Shown piece after piece: positions 33,828 through 42,704 of a stretch of DNA of 64,000 nt. A program made the translations under genes and the position numbers. The notes under the pieces are model-generated. The model saw nothing but the letters and a program-made list of their open reading frames with translations. It had not been told where the DNA came from and did not search any database. This DNA is from Rummeliibacillus pycnus_B (lineage in GTDB: Bacteria; Bacillota; Bacilli; Bacillales_A; Planococcaceae), in contig NZ_JBCMNM010000047.1 in assembly GCF_050459865.1 (NCBI RefSeq), positions 1-64,000 on the forward strand, written 5' to 3'. Numbering within the stretch: position 1 is the stretch's first letter; the number at the start of each line of letters is the position of its first letter.

Positions 33828-36800
33828 TTATTCAGGCGATCCTACTGATGCTTCTTCATTGGCGTTTGAAGTGATATTGAATGAATCGTTAGGTTGAAGA
33901 TCTTCATCTTCTTCACTATCACGTAATTCAATTTCTTCATCATTGATTGTTAGCATTTTCACATCTAATCCTAAAGATTGAAGTTCTTTAATTAATACTT
34001 TGAAAGATTCAGGAACGCCTGGTTCAGGAACGCTTTCGCCTTTAACGATAGCTTCGTAAGTTTTAACACGACCTACAACATCATCAGATTTAACTGTTAA
34101 GATTTCTTGAAGTGTATATGCTGCACCATATGCTTCAAGAGCCCAAACTTCCATTTCACCAAAACGTTGTCCACCGAATTGCGCTTTACCACCAAGAGGT
34201 TGTTGCGTAACTAGTGAGTAAGGACCTGTAGAACGAGCGTGAAGTTTATCATCAACCATGTGAGCAAGTTTGATCATATACATAACCCCAACTGATACAC
34301 GGTTGTCTAACGGTTCACCTGTACGGCCATCATAAAGGGTTGTTTTACCGTCACGATTCATGCCGGCTTCTTCCATTGTTTTCCATACATCTTCATCAGA
34401 GGCACCATCAAATACTGGCGTTGCCATGTGAACACCTAAGTAACGAGCAGCCATACCTAAATGCAACTCTAATACTTGTCCGATGTTCATACGAGATGGT
34501 ACACCTAACGGGTTTAACATGATGTCAACTGGAGTACCATCTGGAAGGAACGGCATATCTTCTTCCGGTAAGATACGTGAAATTACCCCTTTGTTACCGT
34601 GACGACCGGCCATTTTGTCCCCAACGCGGATTTTACGTTTTTGAACAATGTAGACACGAACCATTTGGTTAACACCTGGAGATAATTCATCGCCATCTTC
34701 ACGGTTGAAGACTTTGACATCAAGTACGATACCGCCTGCACCGTGAGGAACACGTAATGACGTATCACGAACTTCACGAGCTTTTTCACCGAAGATTGCA
34801 TGTAATAAACGTTCTTCTGCAGTAAGTTCAGTTACGCCTTTAGGAGTTACTTTACCAACTAAGATATCGCCATCATTTACTTCGGCACCGATACGGATAA
34901 TACCACGTTCATCAAGGTTACGTAATGCTTCTTCACCGACATTTGGAATATCACGAGTGATTTCTTCAGGTCCGAGTTTCGTATCACGAGCTTCTGATTC
35001 GTATTCTTCGATATGAACAGAAGTATAAACGTCATTTTTCACAAGGCGTTCGTTCATGATTACAGCATCTTCATAGTTATATCCATTCCAAGTCATGAAT
35101 GCTACGACTACGTTACGGCCAAGTGCTAATTCTCCACATTCCATTGAAGGACCATCTGCAAGAATATCACGAGGTTGAACACGTTCTCCAACTTCCACTA
35201 ATGGACGTTGGTTGTAACTTGTACCTTGGTTAGAACGTACAAATTTTTGTAATTTATATTTTGTTAAATCGCCTTTTACTTCTTTTCCGTCGATTTCTTC
35301 GATACGACGTACGTGGATTGAACGTGCTTCTACGTGTTCAACAATACCTGCATATTTTGCAACTACTGCTGCACCTGAGTCACGAGCATCTACGTGTTCC
35401 ATACCAGTACCAACGAATGGAGCTTCTGGGTTTAACAAAGGAACAGCTTGACGTTGCATGTTGGCACCCATTAGAGCACGGTTAGAGTCATCGTTTTCTA
35501 AGAATGGAATACACGCTGTCGCTGCAGATACTACTTGTTTTGGTGATACGTCCATGTAGTCAACTGTATCACGTTTGAATACAGAGTTATCTCCACGGAA
35601 ACGACCAACAACTTCTTCTTCAGTGAACGAGCCATCTGGATTTAATAAAGAGTTTGCTTGAGCTACTACATAGTTATCTTCTTCGTCTGCAGTTAAATAA
35701 TCAATGTGATCAGTTAATCGACCTGTTTCAGGATCAACACGACGGTATGGTGTTTCGATAAAGCCGAATTTGTTTACTTTTGCATAACTTGAAAGTGAGT
35801 TAATCAAACCAATGTTTGGACCTTCAGGCGTTTCAATCGGACACATACGACCATAGTGAGAATAGTGAACGTCACGTACTTCGAAACCAGCACGTTCACG
35901 TGTTAAACCACCAGGTCCTAGTGCTGATAGACGACGTTTGTGAGTTAATTCTGCCAATGGGTTTGTTTGGTCCATGAATTGTGATAATTGAGAGCTACCG
36001 AAGAATTCTTTAATAGCTGCAATTACTGGACGGATATTAATTAATTGTTGTGGCACAATAGACGCTGTGTCGTTAATAGACATACGTTCACGTACGACAC
36101 GTTCCATACGAGAAAGACCGATACGGAATTGATTTTGTAGAAGTTCACCTACAGAACGTAGACGACGGTTACCTAAGTGGTCGATATCGTCTGTGTCACC
36201 AACTCCATATAGTAAGTTAAAGAAATAAGACACAGATGCTACTACGTCAGCAGGAGTGATGTGTTTCACTTCTTCTTCAACATAAGCGTTACTGATTACT
36301 TTAATTTCTTTTTGTGCTTCGTCATTAGGAGCATAGATTTTAATCTCTTGAATTTGAATATCGCCTTCTAGAACGCCACCCACTTTAGAAACAGTTTTAA
36401 AACCAACACCATTTTCTAAATATGGAATTAAACGATCTAATACTCGACGGTCAATTAATGTACCAGCTTCAACTAAAATTTCGCCTGTTTCAGGATCTGC
36501 TAATGTTTCAGCAATTGTTTGATTGAATAGACGGTTTTTAATGTGAAGTTTTTTGTTCATTTTGTAACGACCAACGTTTGCTAAATCATAACGTTTTGGA
36601 TCGAAGAAACGTGAATACAACAGATTTTTTGCACTTTCTACTGTTGGTGGTTCACCAGGACGTAGACGTTCATAGATTTCTAATAATGCTTTTTCTGTGC
36701 TTTCAGTGTTGTCTTTTTCCAATGTGTTACGTAAGAACTCATTATCACCGATTAATTCGATGATTTCTTGGTCAGATGCGAAGCCTAACGCACGTAAAAG

Positions 36801-37391
36801 CACTGTGATTGGTAGTTTACGTGTACGGTCGATACGAACATAGACAACGTCTTTTGCGTCTGTTTCGTATTCAAGCCAAGCTCCACGGTTAGGAATAACT
36901 GTAGCGCCAAAACCTTTTTTACCGTTTTTATCTGTTTTATCGTGATAGTATACACTTGGTGATCTTACTAATTGCGAAACAATAACACGTTCCGCACCGT
37001 TAATAATGAAAGTACCAGTTTCTGTCATGAGTGGGAAGTCCCCCATGAATACTTCTTGTTCTTTCACTTCTTCTGTTTCTTTGTTAAGCAGACGAACTTT
37101 TACACGTAGTGGTGCAGCATAAGTCACGTCACGTTGTTTACATTCATCGACATCATATTTCGGTTCTCCGAGACTGTAGTCGACGAATTCTAGTGATAGA
37201 TTTCCTGTAAAGTCTTCAATTGGTGAAATATCACGGAACATTTCACGTAATCCTTCTTCAAGAAACCACTCGTTAGATGCGCTTTGAATCTCAATAAGAT
37301 TCGGAAGTTCTAGCACCTCTTTAATACGCGCAAAGCTTCTACGCTGGCGGTGTTGTCCGTACTGAACTAGTTGACCTGTCAACTCATTCAC
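33828..37391 (-). CDS. rpoB: DNA-directed RNA polymerase subunit beta
   Basis: 1187 aa. The rifampicin pocket reads FFGSSQLSQFMDQTNPLAEL and THKRRLSALGPGGL, all wild-type residues, so rifampicin sensitivity is expected. Other landmarks: MCPIETPEGPNIGLINSL and KMAGRHGNKGVIS. The acidic C-terminal tail (SEEDEDLQPNDSF) is typical of Bacillales. Its 237-bp upstream gap contains a promoter and an attenuator-like terminator. Confidence 0.99.
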   Translation of the reverse strand: MNELTGQLVQYGQHRQRRSFARIKEVLELPNLIEIQSASNEWFLEEGLREMFRDISPIEDFTGNLSLEFVDYSLGEPKYDVDECKQRDVTYAAPLRVKVRLLNKETEEVKEQEVFMGDFPLMTETGTFIINGAERVIVSQLVRSPSVYYHDKTDKNGKKGFGATVIPNRGAWLEYETDAKDVVYVRIDRTRKLPITVLLRALGFASDQEIIELIGDNEFLRNTLEKDNTESTEKALLEIYERLRPGEPPTVESAKNLLYSRFFDPKRYDLANVGRYKMNKKLHIKNRLFNQTIAETLADPETGEILVEAGTLIDRRVLDRLIPYLENGVGFKTVSKVGGVLEGDIQIQEIKIYAPNDEAQKEIKVISNAYVEEEVKHITPADVVASVSYFFNLLYGVGDTDDIDHLGNRRLRSVGELLQNQFRIGLSRMERVVRERMSINDTASIVPQQLINIRPVIAAIKEFFGSSQLSQFMDQTNPLAELTHKRRLSALGPGGLTRERAGFEVRDVHYSHYGRMCPIETPEGPNIGLINSLSSYAKVNKFGFIETPYRRVDPETGRLTDHIDYLTADEEDNYVVAQANSLLNPDGSFTEEEVVGRFRGDNSVFKRDTVDYMDVSPKQVVSAATACIPFLENDDSNRALMGANMQRQAVPLLNPEAPFVGTGMEHVDARDSGAAVVAKYAGIVEHVEARSIHVRRIEEIDGKEVKGDLTKYKLQKFVRSNQGTSYNQRPLVEVGERVQPRDILADGPSMECGELALGRNVVVAFMTWNGYNYEDAVIMNERLVKNDVYTSVHIEEYESEARDTKLGPEEITRDIPNVGEEALRNLDERGIIRIGAEVNDGDILVGKVTPKGVTELTAEERLLHAIFGEKAREVRDTSLRVPHGAGGIVLDVKVFNREDGDELSPGVNQMVRVYIVQKRKIRVGDKMAGRHGNKGVISRILPEEDMPFLPDGTPVDIMLNPLGVPSRMNIGQVLELHLGMAARYLGVHMATPVFDGASDEDVWKTMEEAGMNRDGKTTLYDGRTGEPLDNRVSVGVMYMIKLAHMVDDKLHARSTGPYSLVTQQPLGGKAQFGGQRFGEMEVWALEAYGAAYTLQEILTVKSDDVVGRVKTYEAIVKGESVPEPGVPESFKVLIKELQSLGLDVKMLTINDEEIELRDSEEDEDLQPNDSFNITSNANEEASVGSPE

Positions 37392-37453
37392 CCCTCAATA
37401 AAGCGATAATAGGTCTTTCAGAAACCATGTAAATGTTGTATGATTACGAAAGA

Positions 37454-37490
37454 CAAAAAAGAAAACGAGTTCGTTGATGAGCTCATTTTC
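37454..37490 (-). terminator. Terminator or attenuator between ybxB and rpoB
   Basis: On the minus strand GAAAATGAG pairs with CTCGTTTTC, followed by TTTTTTG. It lies 63 nt before rpoB and downstream of the candidate rpoB promoter, so it would attenuate rpoBC transcription rather than just end ybxB. Partial termination between rplJL and rpoBC is a known control theme in bacteria. Confidence 0.6.
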
Positions 37491-37575
37491 GATTAACCAA
37501 AGTTAAATTCGAAAGCTCCTGCTATTTACATTTATAGCCAATAGGCATACGCCTTCAAATTAATATTTTTGCATT

Positions 37576-37604
37576 GTATTATATTATCACAGCGTTTTTG
37601 TCAA
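37576..37604 (-). promoter_or_regulatory. Candidate rpoB promoter
   Basis: On the minus strand a consensus TTGACA (37599-37604) is followed by TATAAT at 15 bp (37578-37583) or TAATAC at 17 bp (37576-37581). It lies immediately after the ybxB stop, about 190 bp upstream of rpoB. Spacing ambiguity lowers confidence. Confidence 0.5.
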
Positions 37605-37628
37605 GTCAATCTATAAGTATTGACAAAT

Positions 37629-38228
37629 TTATTTTGTTGCTTTGATAATCCAATATCCTTTTCTCTTTTCTACTATTTCCACTTCTGAAAATTTTAATTC
37701 CAAATGTTCTACAGTAGATGGTGCGCCTTGTTTCTTCTGAATTACAATCCACAATTCACCTGAATCCACTAATTTCTCATACGCTTCGTCATAGAATCTA
37801 AAAATAGTACTTTTACCAGCACGAATTGGAGGATTTGTCAAAACAACAGCGACTTGTTCTTCTTGAACAGATGAAAGTGCATCACTTTCATAAATCTGCA
37901 CATTTTGAACCCCGTTTAATTCAGCGTTCTTTTTTGCTAGATTGACTGCTCGCTCATTGACATCCATCATTTGAATCATACGGTTTGGATAGCTTTTCGC
38001 AATGGACAATCCAATCGGGCCATATCCACACCCTACATCTAAAATACATCCTTCAACAGCCGGCATCTCAAAACTATCAATTAATACACGGGAACCAAAA
38101 TCTACTTCGCTTTTACTGAAGACTCCTGCATCTGTTTCAAAAACAAATGAAAATCCTCGAAGATTAAAATTCCATCTATGTGGGTTACTTTCTACTTGTG
38201 GCTTATTTGAATAATAATGTTCTGACAA
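37629..38228 (-). CDS. RsmC-like class I SAM-dependent rRNA methyltransferase YbxB
   Basis: 199 aa with the SAM-binding motif I ILDVGCGYGPIGL (about 62-74) and the catalytic NPPIRAGK typical of RsmC/RsmD-type guanine-N2 methyltransferases; 16S rRNA is the likely substrate. Occupies the ybxB position between rplL and rpoB. Start is TTG 38228 with GGAGG 9 nt upstream; no better ATG exists. Preceded by the rplL terminator, so it depends on read-through or a weak promoter. Confidence 0.88.
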   Translation of the reverse strand: MSEHYYSNKPQVESNPHRWNFNLRGFSFVFETDAGVFSKSEVDFGSRVLIDSFEMPAVEGCILDVGCGYGPIGLSIAKSYPNRMIQMMDVNERAVNLAKKNAELNGVQNVQIYESDALSSVQEEQVAVVLTNPPIRAGKSTIFRFYDEAYEKLVDSGELWIVIQKKQGAPSTVEHLELKFSEVEIVEKRKGYWIIKATK

Positions 38229-38257
38229 GAATAATGCCCTCCATCATCTATAGATAA

Positions 38258-38290
38258 AGAAAAAGCTCGTCAAAAAATGACGAGCTTTTT
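38258..38290 (-). terminator. Terminator after rplL
   Basis: A perfect 13-bp stem AAAAAGCTCGTCA/TGACGAGCTTTTT with a 5-nt loop, reading TTTTTC on the minus strand. It begins about 19 nt past the rplL stop. Confidence 0.9.
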
Positions 38291-38308
38291 AGAATCAATC
38301 AGCAGAAA

Positions 38309-38668
38309 TTATTTAACTTCTACAGATGCGCCAACTTCTTCAAGTTTAGCTTTGATTTCTTCAGCTTCTTCTTTAGAAGCGCCTTCTTTAAGAGCTTTAG
38401 GAGCGTTATCTACAACTTCTTTAGCTTCTTTAAGACCTAAACCAGTGATTTCACGAACCACTTTGATTACTTTAATTTTTTGATCGCCAGCAGAAGCTAA
38501 AATAACATCAAAATCTGTTTTTTCTTCTGCAGCTGCAGCAGCGCCACCAGCAACTGCTACAGGAGCAGCAGCAGTAACACCGAATTCTTCTTCGATTGCT
38601 TTTACTAAATCGTTTAATTCAAGAACTGTCATAGCTTTAACAGCTTCTAAGATTTGCTCATTGTTCAT
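38309..38668 (-). CDS. rplL: 50S ribosomal protein L7/L12
   Basis: 119 aa. N-terminal dimerisation part, Ala-rich hinge (AAAPVAVAGGAAAAAEEKT) and C-terminal factor-binding domain with KIKVIKVVREITGLGLKEAK. Forms the L12 stalk on L10. Follows rplJ by 77 nt. Confidence 0.98.
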   Translation of the reverse strand: MNNEQILEAVKAMTVLELNDLVKAIEEEFGVTAAAPVAVAGGAAAAAEEKTDFDVILASAGDQKIKVIKVVREITGLGLKEAKEVVDNAPKALKEGASKEEAEEIKAKLEEVGASVEVK

Positions 38669-38745
38669 TATATTTTCCTCCTATACGGAATGTAAGTTTT
38701 TTAGTTTGGTATTATGATACCTTGAAGATTAAGCTACACTTAAAA

Positions 38746-39246
38746 TTAAGCGCCTTGTTCTTCTTTTTGTTCTGCAACAGCTTTTGTTACAAGAGCTAAG
38801 TTGCGCATTGGAGCTTGAAGTACTGATAATAGCATAGATAGTAAACCTTCGCGAGATGGAAGTTCTGCCAATGCTTTAACTTCTTCAACACTTGCATAAG
38901 CGCCTTCGATAAGACCAGCTTTAATTTCTAGTTGTTCATTAGCTTTCGCAAAATCATTGATAATACGCGCAGGAGCAATTACATCTTCATTTGAGAATGC
39001 GATTGCGTTTGGACCAGTAAGAACTTCGTTAAGTTCTTCATGACCTGCTGCTTCAGCAGCGCGACGAACTAAAGTGTTTTTGTATACTTTAAATTCTACA
39101 CCAGCTTCACGTAATTGTTTACGTAGTTCAGTAACTTGAGATACTGTAAGACCACGGTAGTCAACTACTACTACTGATGCTGCACTTTTAAACTTGTCAG
39201 CGATTTCTTGAACAACAGCTTGTTTAGCTTCAACTGCTTTGTTCAT
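38746..39246 (-). CDS. rplJ: 50S ribosomal protein L10
   Basis: 166 aa, MNKAVEAKQAVVQEIADKFK, with VVVDYRGLTVSQVTELRKQL. Anchors L12 dimers and, bound to the leader, represses rplJL. The leader and its attenuator lie directly upstream. Confidence 0.98.
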   Translation of the reverse strand: MNKAVEAKQAVVQEIADKFKSAASVVVVDYRGLTVSQVTELRKQLREAGVEFKVYKNTLVRRAAEAAGHEELNEVLTGPNAIAFSNEDVIAPARIINDFAKANEQLEIKAGLIEGAYASVEEVKALAELPSREGLLSMLLSVLQAPMRNLALVTKAVAEQKEEQGA

Positions 39247-39430
39247 CTTGACACCTCCTATAAGAATGGGTCATTTATACCAACAAAAGAAAAGCCTCTT
39301 GCCATTAGTAGACAAGAGGCGGAATTTCATCATCTTAAAGTAAGAGTCTGAGTTCCTTTGTCCTCGGTAGGATGATTAAGCGATTACTCGCCCCTACGGT
39401 CTACGGTACAAATGGATGATTCACAACGCT
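39247..39430 (-). promoter_or_regulatory. L10 (rplJL) leader RNA
   Basis: The 180-nt leader contains the conserved-looking GGGGCGAGTAATCGC, ACCGAGGACAAAGGAACTCAG segments and ends in an attenuator hairpin before rplJ. It fits the known Firmicute L10 leader in place and general design (L10-L12 complex binding, then premature termination). Matching is by eye. Confidence 0.75.
39285..39320 (-). terminator. Attenuator in the rplJ leader
   Basis: On the minus strand GCCTCTTG pairs with CAAGAGGC across an 11-nt loop, followed by TTTTCTTTTG. It ends about 40 nt before rplJ, inside the L10 leader, as expected for transcription attenuation. Confidence 0.8.
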
Positions 39431-39434
39431 ATAA

Positions 39435-39463
39435 ATCATAGCAAATGATAATAGGTTTGTCAA
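39435..39463 (-). promoter_or_regulatory. Promoter of rplJ-rplL
   Basis: On the minus strand consensus -35 TTGACA (39458-39463), 17 bp, -10 TATGAT (39435-39440). Starts 8 bp after the rplA stop codon. Confidence 0.85.
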
Positions 39464-39470
39464 CCAAAAA

Positions 39471-40172
39471 TTATTTTGCTGCTGTAGCAGATAGTGGATC
39501 AACTTTAATAGATGGTCCCATTGTAGTAGTTACATGAAGAGATTTAATGTAAGTACCTTTTGCAGCAGCAGGTTTTGCTTTGATGATTACGTCAACAAGA
39601 GTTGATAAGTTTTCAGCTAATTTGTCAGCTTCGAATGAAACTTTACCAATTGGAGCATGAACAATACCAGCTTTGTCAGCACGGTATTCAACTTTACCAG
39701 CTTTGATTTCGTTTACTGCTTTAGTTACATCGAAAGTAACTGTACCAGTTTTAGGGTTTGGCATTAAGCCTTTAGGTCCTAATACACGACCTAGTTTACC
39801 AACTTCACCCATCATGTCTGGAGTTGCAACGATTACATCGAAGTCGAACCAGCCTTGTTGGATTTTTTGGATATATTCTGCATCGCCTACGTAATCAGCA
39901 CCAGCTGCTTCAGCTTCTTTAATTTTCTCACCTTTAGCGAAAACTAAAACGCGTTGAGTTTTACCAGTACCGTTTGGAAGCACAACTGCTCCACGGATTT
40001 GTTGGTCATTTTTACGAGTATCGATGTTTAAGTTAAATGCTACTTCAACTGTTGCGTCAAAGTTAACAGTGCTTGTTTTTTTAGCAAGTTCAGCTGCTTC
40101 AGCTACTGTGTATTGTTGGTTACGATCAACTAATTTAGCTGCATCTTGCAATTTTTTACCTTTATTAGCCAT
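39471..40172 (-). CDS. rplA: 50S ribosomal protein L1
   Basis: 233 aa from ATG 40172 (MANKGKKLQDAAKLVDRNQQ), which has an ideal AAGGAGG site; 23 further upstream codons run through the rplK-rplA spacer and are rejected. Contains GRVLGPKGLMPNPKTGTVT, the L1 signature. L1 forms the stalk that moves deacylated tRNA and regulates its own mRNA in many bacteria. Confidence 0.97.
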   Translation of the reverse strand: MANKGKKLQDAAKLVDRNQQYTVAEAAELAKKTSTVNFDATVEVAFNLNIDTRKNDQQIRGAVVLPNGTGKTQRVLVFAKGEKIKEAEAAGADYVGDAEYIQKIQQGWFDFDVIVATPDMMGEVGKLGRVLGPKGLMPNPKTGTVTFDVTKAVNEIKAGKVEYRADKAGIVHAPIGKVSFEADKLAENLSTLVDVIIKAKPAAAKGTYIKSLHVTTTMGPSIKVDPLSATAAK

Positions 40173-40300
40173 TTTATATTTCCTCCTTGATTGTGGTTGT
40201 AACGGATTAAACCTCCCACGAATAAAGGCTGCGAGTTTCAAATATCACTATAAGAAACATTCGCAACCTCCAAAAAACAATACTTTATCAAGTAATGGGA
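40173..40300 (-). promoter_or_regulatory. Structured spacer between rplK and rplA, candidate L1 control site
   Basis: On the minus strand GGTTGCGA (40261-40268) pairs with TCGCAGCC (40227-40234), extended inward by GTTTC/GAAAC. Downstream comes CGTGGGAGGTTTAATCCGTT before the rplA ribosome site. A GTGGGAGG motif in a hairpin context resembles L1-binding sites in ribosomal mRNAs of other bacteria. This is inference from pattern. Confidence 0.45.
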
Positions 40301-40726
40301 TTAGTCTTCGATCACAATACCCATGCTACGTGCAGTACCTTCTACCATTGACATAGCAGCTTCTACTGATGCTGCGTTTAAGTCTGGCATTTTAGTTTCA
40401 GCGATTTCGCGTACTTTATCGCGTTTCACTGTAGCTACTTTTTTACGGTTTGGTTCACCTGAACCAGATTTAATACCAGCTGCTACTTTAAGTAACACTG
40501 CTGCCGGTGGAGTTTTTGTAATGAATGTGAATGAACGATCTTCAAATACAGAAATCTCAACTGGAATAATCAAACCTGCTTGGTCCGCAGTACGAGCGTT
40601 GAATTCTTTACAGAATCCCATGATGTTAACACCTGCTTGACCCAATGCAGGACCTACCGGTGGCGCTGGATTTGCTTTACCAGCTGGGATTTGAAGTTTT
40701 ACAACTTTAACAACTTTTTTAGCCAC
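40301..40726 (-). CDS. rplK: 50S ribosomal protein L11
   Basis: 141 aa from GTG 40726 (MAKKVVKVVKLQIPAGKANP) with AAGGAGG 8 nt upstream, matching the B. subtilis length exactly. Contains PPVGPALGQAGVNIMGFCKE and the thiostrepton-region prolines. Seventeen extra upstream codons are rejected. Confidence 0.97.
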   Translation of the reverse strand: MAKKVVKVVKLQIPAGKANPAPPVGPALGQAGVNIMGFCKEFNARTADQAGLIIPVEISVFEDRSFTFITKTPPAAVLLKVAAGIKSGSGEPNRKKVATVKRDKVREIAETKMPDLNAASVEAAMSMVEGTARSMGIVIED

Positions 40727-40864
40727 GAGACACACCTCCTTAAGTCCGTGATGTGGTAATTGGGTTTCCCCTCCCACTCAATATCTGTCTGTCGGCTTAA
40801 TCCGATAACATTAAAGATTACTATGCCATAACATGTGATATATTTACACAGTATGACCTATGAA

Positions 40865-40893
40865 ATAATAACACTTTTTAAAATGCAAGGCAA
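40865..40893 (-). promoter_or_regulatory. Promoter of rplK-rplA
   Basis: On the minus strand -35 TTGCCT (40888-40893), 17 bp, -10 TATTAT (40865-40870). Lies just after the nusG stop, giving rplK a leader of about 130 nt. Confidence 0.6.
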
Positions 40894-40904
40894 GTACCTT
40901 ACAT

Positions 40905-41438
40905 TTAAACTTTTAGAACTTGATCAAAATCTAGTTCCATTTTTGTTTCACGGCCGAACATATCAACTGTTACACTGATTTTACCTTTATCAGCGATTAT
41001 TTCATTTACAATCCCTTGGAAATGAGCAAAAGGCCCTTCTAGAACTTCTACTAAGTCACCTACGCTAAAGTCTAGATCAACACTTTCTTCGTTTCCACCC
41101 ATTTGTTGTAGAATTGCTTCTACTTCTTCAGGTAATAGCGGTGTCGGTTTTACCCCGCCACCTGAAGAACCGATGAATCCAGTAACACCTGGTGTATTAC
41201 GAACAACATACCAAGCATCATCTGTCATAACTAGTTCTACTAGAACATAGCCCGGGAATGTTTTACGCATATATGTTTTTTTACGACCATCTTTAACTTC
41301 AGTTTCTTGTTCTTCCGGAATAATAACTCGGAAGATTTTATCTTGCATCCCCATTGTTTCAACACGTTTTTCTAGGTTTGCTTTAACTTTGTTTTCATAA
41401 CCTGAATAAGTATGAACAACATACCAATTTTTTTCCAT
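40905..41438 (-). CDS. nusG: Transcription termination/antitermination protein NusG
   Basis: 177 aa. NGN domain (about 1-115, WYVVHTYSGYENKVKANL and RKTFPGYVLVEL) and C-terminal KOW domain (about 125-177, GDLVEVLEGPFAHFQGIV). Binds RNA polymerase and, in Firmicutes, promotes pausing. Downstream of secE as usual. Confidence 0.98.
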   Translation of the reverse strand: MEKNWYVVHTYSGYENKVKANLEKRVETMGMQDKIFRVIIPEEQETEVKDGRKKTYMRKTFPGYVLVELVMTDDAWYVVRNTPGVTGFIGSSGGGVKPTPLLPEEVEAILQQMGGNEESVDLDFSVGDLVEVLEGPFAHFQGIVNEIIADKGKISVTVDMFGRETKMELDFDQVLKV

Positions 41439-41483
41439 AATAGATAGGACTATTCGTCCTTCCCTCCCTTTCTAAAAGGCAAA

Positions 41484-41510
41484 ATGAAAAAACCCGTAAC
41501 AACACACGGG
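41484..41510 (-). terminator. Hairpin with T-run between secE and nusG
   Basis: On the minus strand CCCGT-8-ACGGG followed by TTTTTTC. The stem is only 5 bp but GC-rich. It could partially terminate the secE transcript ahead of nusG. Confidence 0.5.
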
Positions 41511-41538
41511 CAATTTCAAACATATTAACTTAATTAAA

Positions 41539-41724
41539 TCACAACTCTAAGTACCAACGCAATAATTTCGAAATACCCAAATCTACTACCATGAAAAACG
41601 CAGCCATGATTACCAATGTTGAAATAACAATCATTGTATATTTCGTTAATTCTTTACGTTTCGGCCAACTTGTTTTTCTCATTTCTGATAGAACGCCGCG
41701 GAAAAATTCACCTATCTTACCCAT
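41539..41724 (-). CDS. secE: Preprotein translocase subunit SecE
   Basis: 61 aa with one membrane helix and the conserved cytoplasmic amphipathic segment FRGVLSEMRKTSWPKRKELT. Clamp subunit of SecYEG. Between rpmG and nusG in the standard order. Confidence 0.97.
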   Translation of the reverse strand: MGKIGEFFRGVLSEMRKTSWPKRKELTKYTMIVISTLVIMAAFFMVVDLGISKLLRWYLEL

Positions 41725-41769
41725 TCAACCAAACCTCCGAATATAATCATATATACATAACGAATTGTA

Positions 41770-41916
41770 TTATTTAGTTTGTTTATGTAATGTATGCTCA
41801 TTACAATGAGAACAATATTTTTTTAATTCCATTCTTTTTGTACTATCTTTAGCTGCAGGCAACTGATAATTTCTTGCCCCGCATTTTTCACAACTTAGTG
41901 CGACTTTTTGTGCCAT
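41770..41916 (-). CDS. rpmG: 50S ribosomal protein L33, zinc-binding type
   Basis: A 48-aa protein too short for standard gene-length cut-offs: MAQKVALSCEKCGARNYQLP, ending HKQTK. It has both CxxC pairs (CEKC and CSHC), so it is the zinc-containing form. Position between sigH and secE matches the B. subtilis rpmG copy there. Start ATG 41916 follows an AGGTGATA site. Confidence 0.95.
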   Translation of the reverse strand: MAQKVALSCEKCGARNYQLPAAKDSTKRMELKKYCSHCNEHTLHKQTK

Positions 41917-42001
41917 AGTATCACCTTTTACACATTTATCCTTTTAAATCCTAACACCTATTATACAAGCTGTCAACTAACCCCTCTACGCTATTAAGCT
42001 A

Positions 42002-42643
42002 CTATTCTACCTCTAAATGCCGTTCTAATTTTCGCTTAATACGTTGCAATGCATTGTCAATTGATTTTACATGTCGGTCTAATCTTGCAGAAATTTCTTG
42101 ATAAGAGCAGCCTTCTAGATAAAAGGCTAATACTTGACGTTCTAAATCACTTAGCACTTCACCAATTTTTTCTTCTAGGTGGTTAAATTCTTCACGATGA
42201 ATTACTAATTTTTCAGGATCATCGATAGTCGCTCCTGTAAGCATGTCCATCAAAGTTTTAGCTGACTCCTCTTCAAAGACTGGCTTATCTAATGAAACAT
42301 ATGAATTAAGCGGAATATGCTTTTGTCTTGTAGCTGTTTTGATAGCAGTAATAATTTGGCGTTTAATGCAAAGTTCCGCAAATGCTTTGAAAGAAGCTAA
42401 TTTATCACCTTTAAAATCTCGGATTGCTTTATACAATCCAATCATACCTTCTTGCACAATATCTTCTTTATCAGCACCAATTAAAAAATAGGACTTCACT
42501 TTTAAGCGCACAAATGGCTTGTATTTGTTGATCAGAAAATCCAACGATTCTGTATCACCGTGACGTGCCATTTCAACTAATTGCTCATCAGTCAAATCTT
42601 CTAATTGTTGATGCTTGACGTGTAAATGATCACTCGTTAACAA
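42002..42643 (-). CDS. sigH: RNA polymerase sigma-H factor
   Basis: 213 aa sigma-70 family factor. Region 2 contains FVRLKVKSYFLIGADKEDIV and QEGMIGLYKAIRDFKG; region 4 is near the C-terminus with LEGCSYQEISARLDRHVKSI. SigH drives entry into sporulation and competence genes. Start is TTG 42643 with GGGGTGA just upstream. Neighbours rae1 and rpmG as in B. subtilis. Confidence 0.96.
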   Translation of the reverse strand: MLTSDHLHVKHQQLEDLTDEQLVEMARHGDTESLDFLINKYKPFVRLKVKSYFLIGADKEDIVQEGMIGLYKAIRDFKGDKLASFKAFAELCIKRQIITAIKTATRQKHIPLNSYVSLDKPVFEEESAKTLMDMLTGATIDDPEKLVIHREEFNHLEEKIGEVLSDLERQVLAFYLEGCSYQEISARLDRHVKSIDNALQRIKRKLERHLEVE

Positions 42644-42704
42644 AGTATCACCCCGATTGCGCTAGCCTATTTAGAATCAGTATACCGGAATTGGAAAATA
42701 ACAG

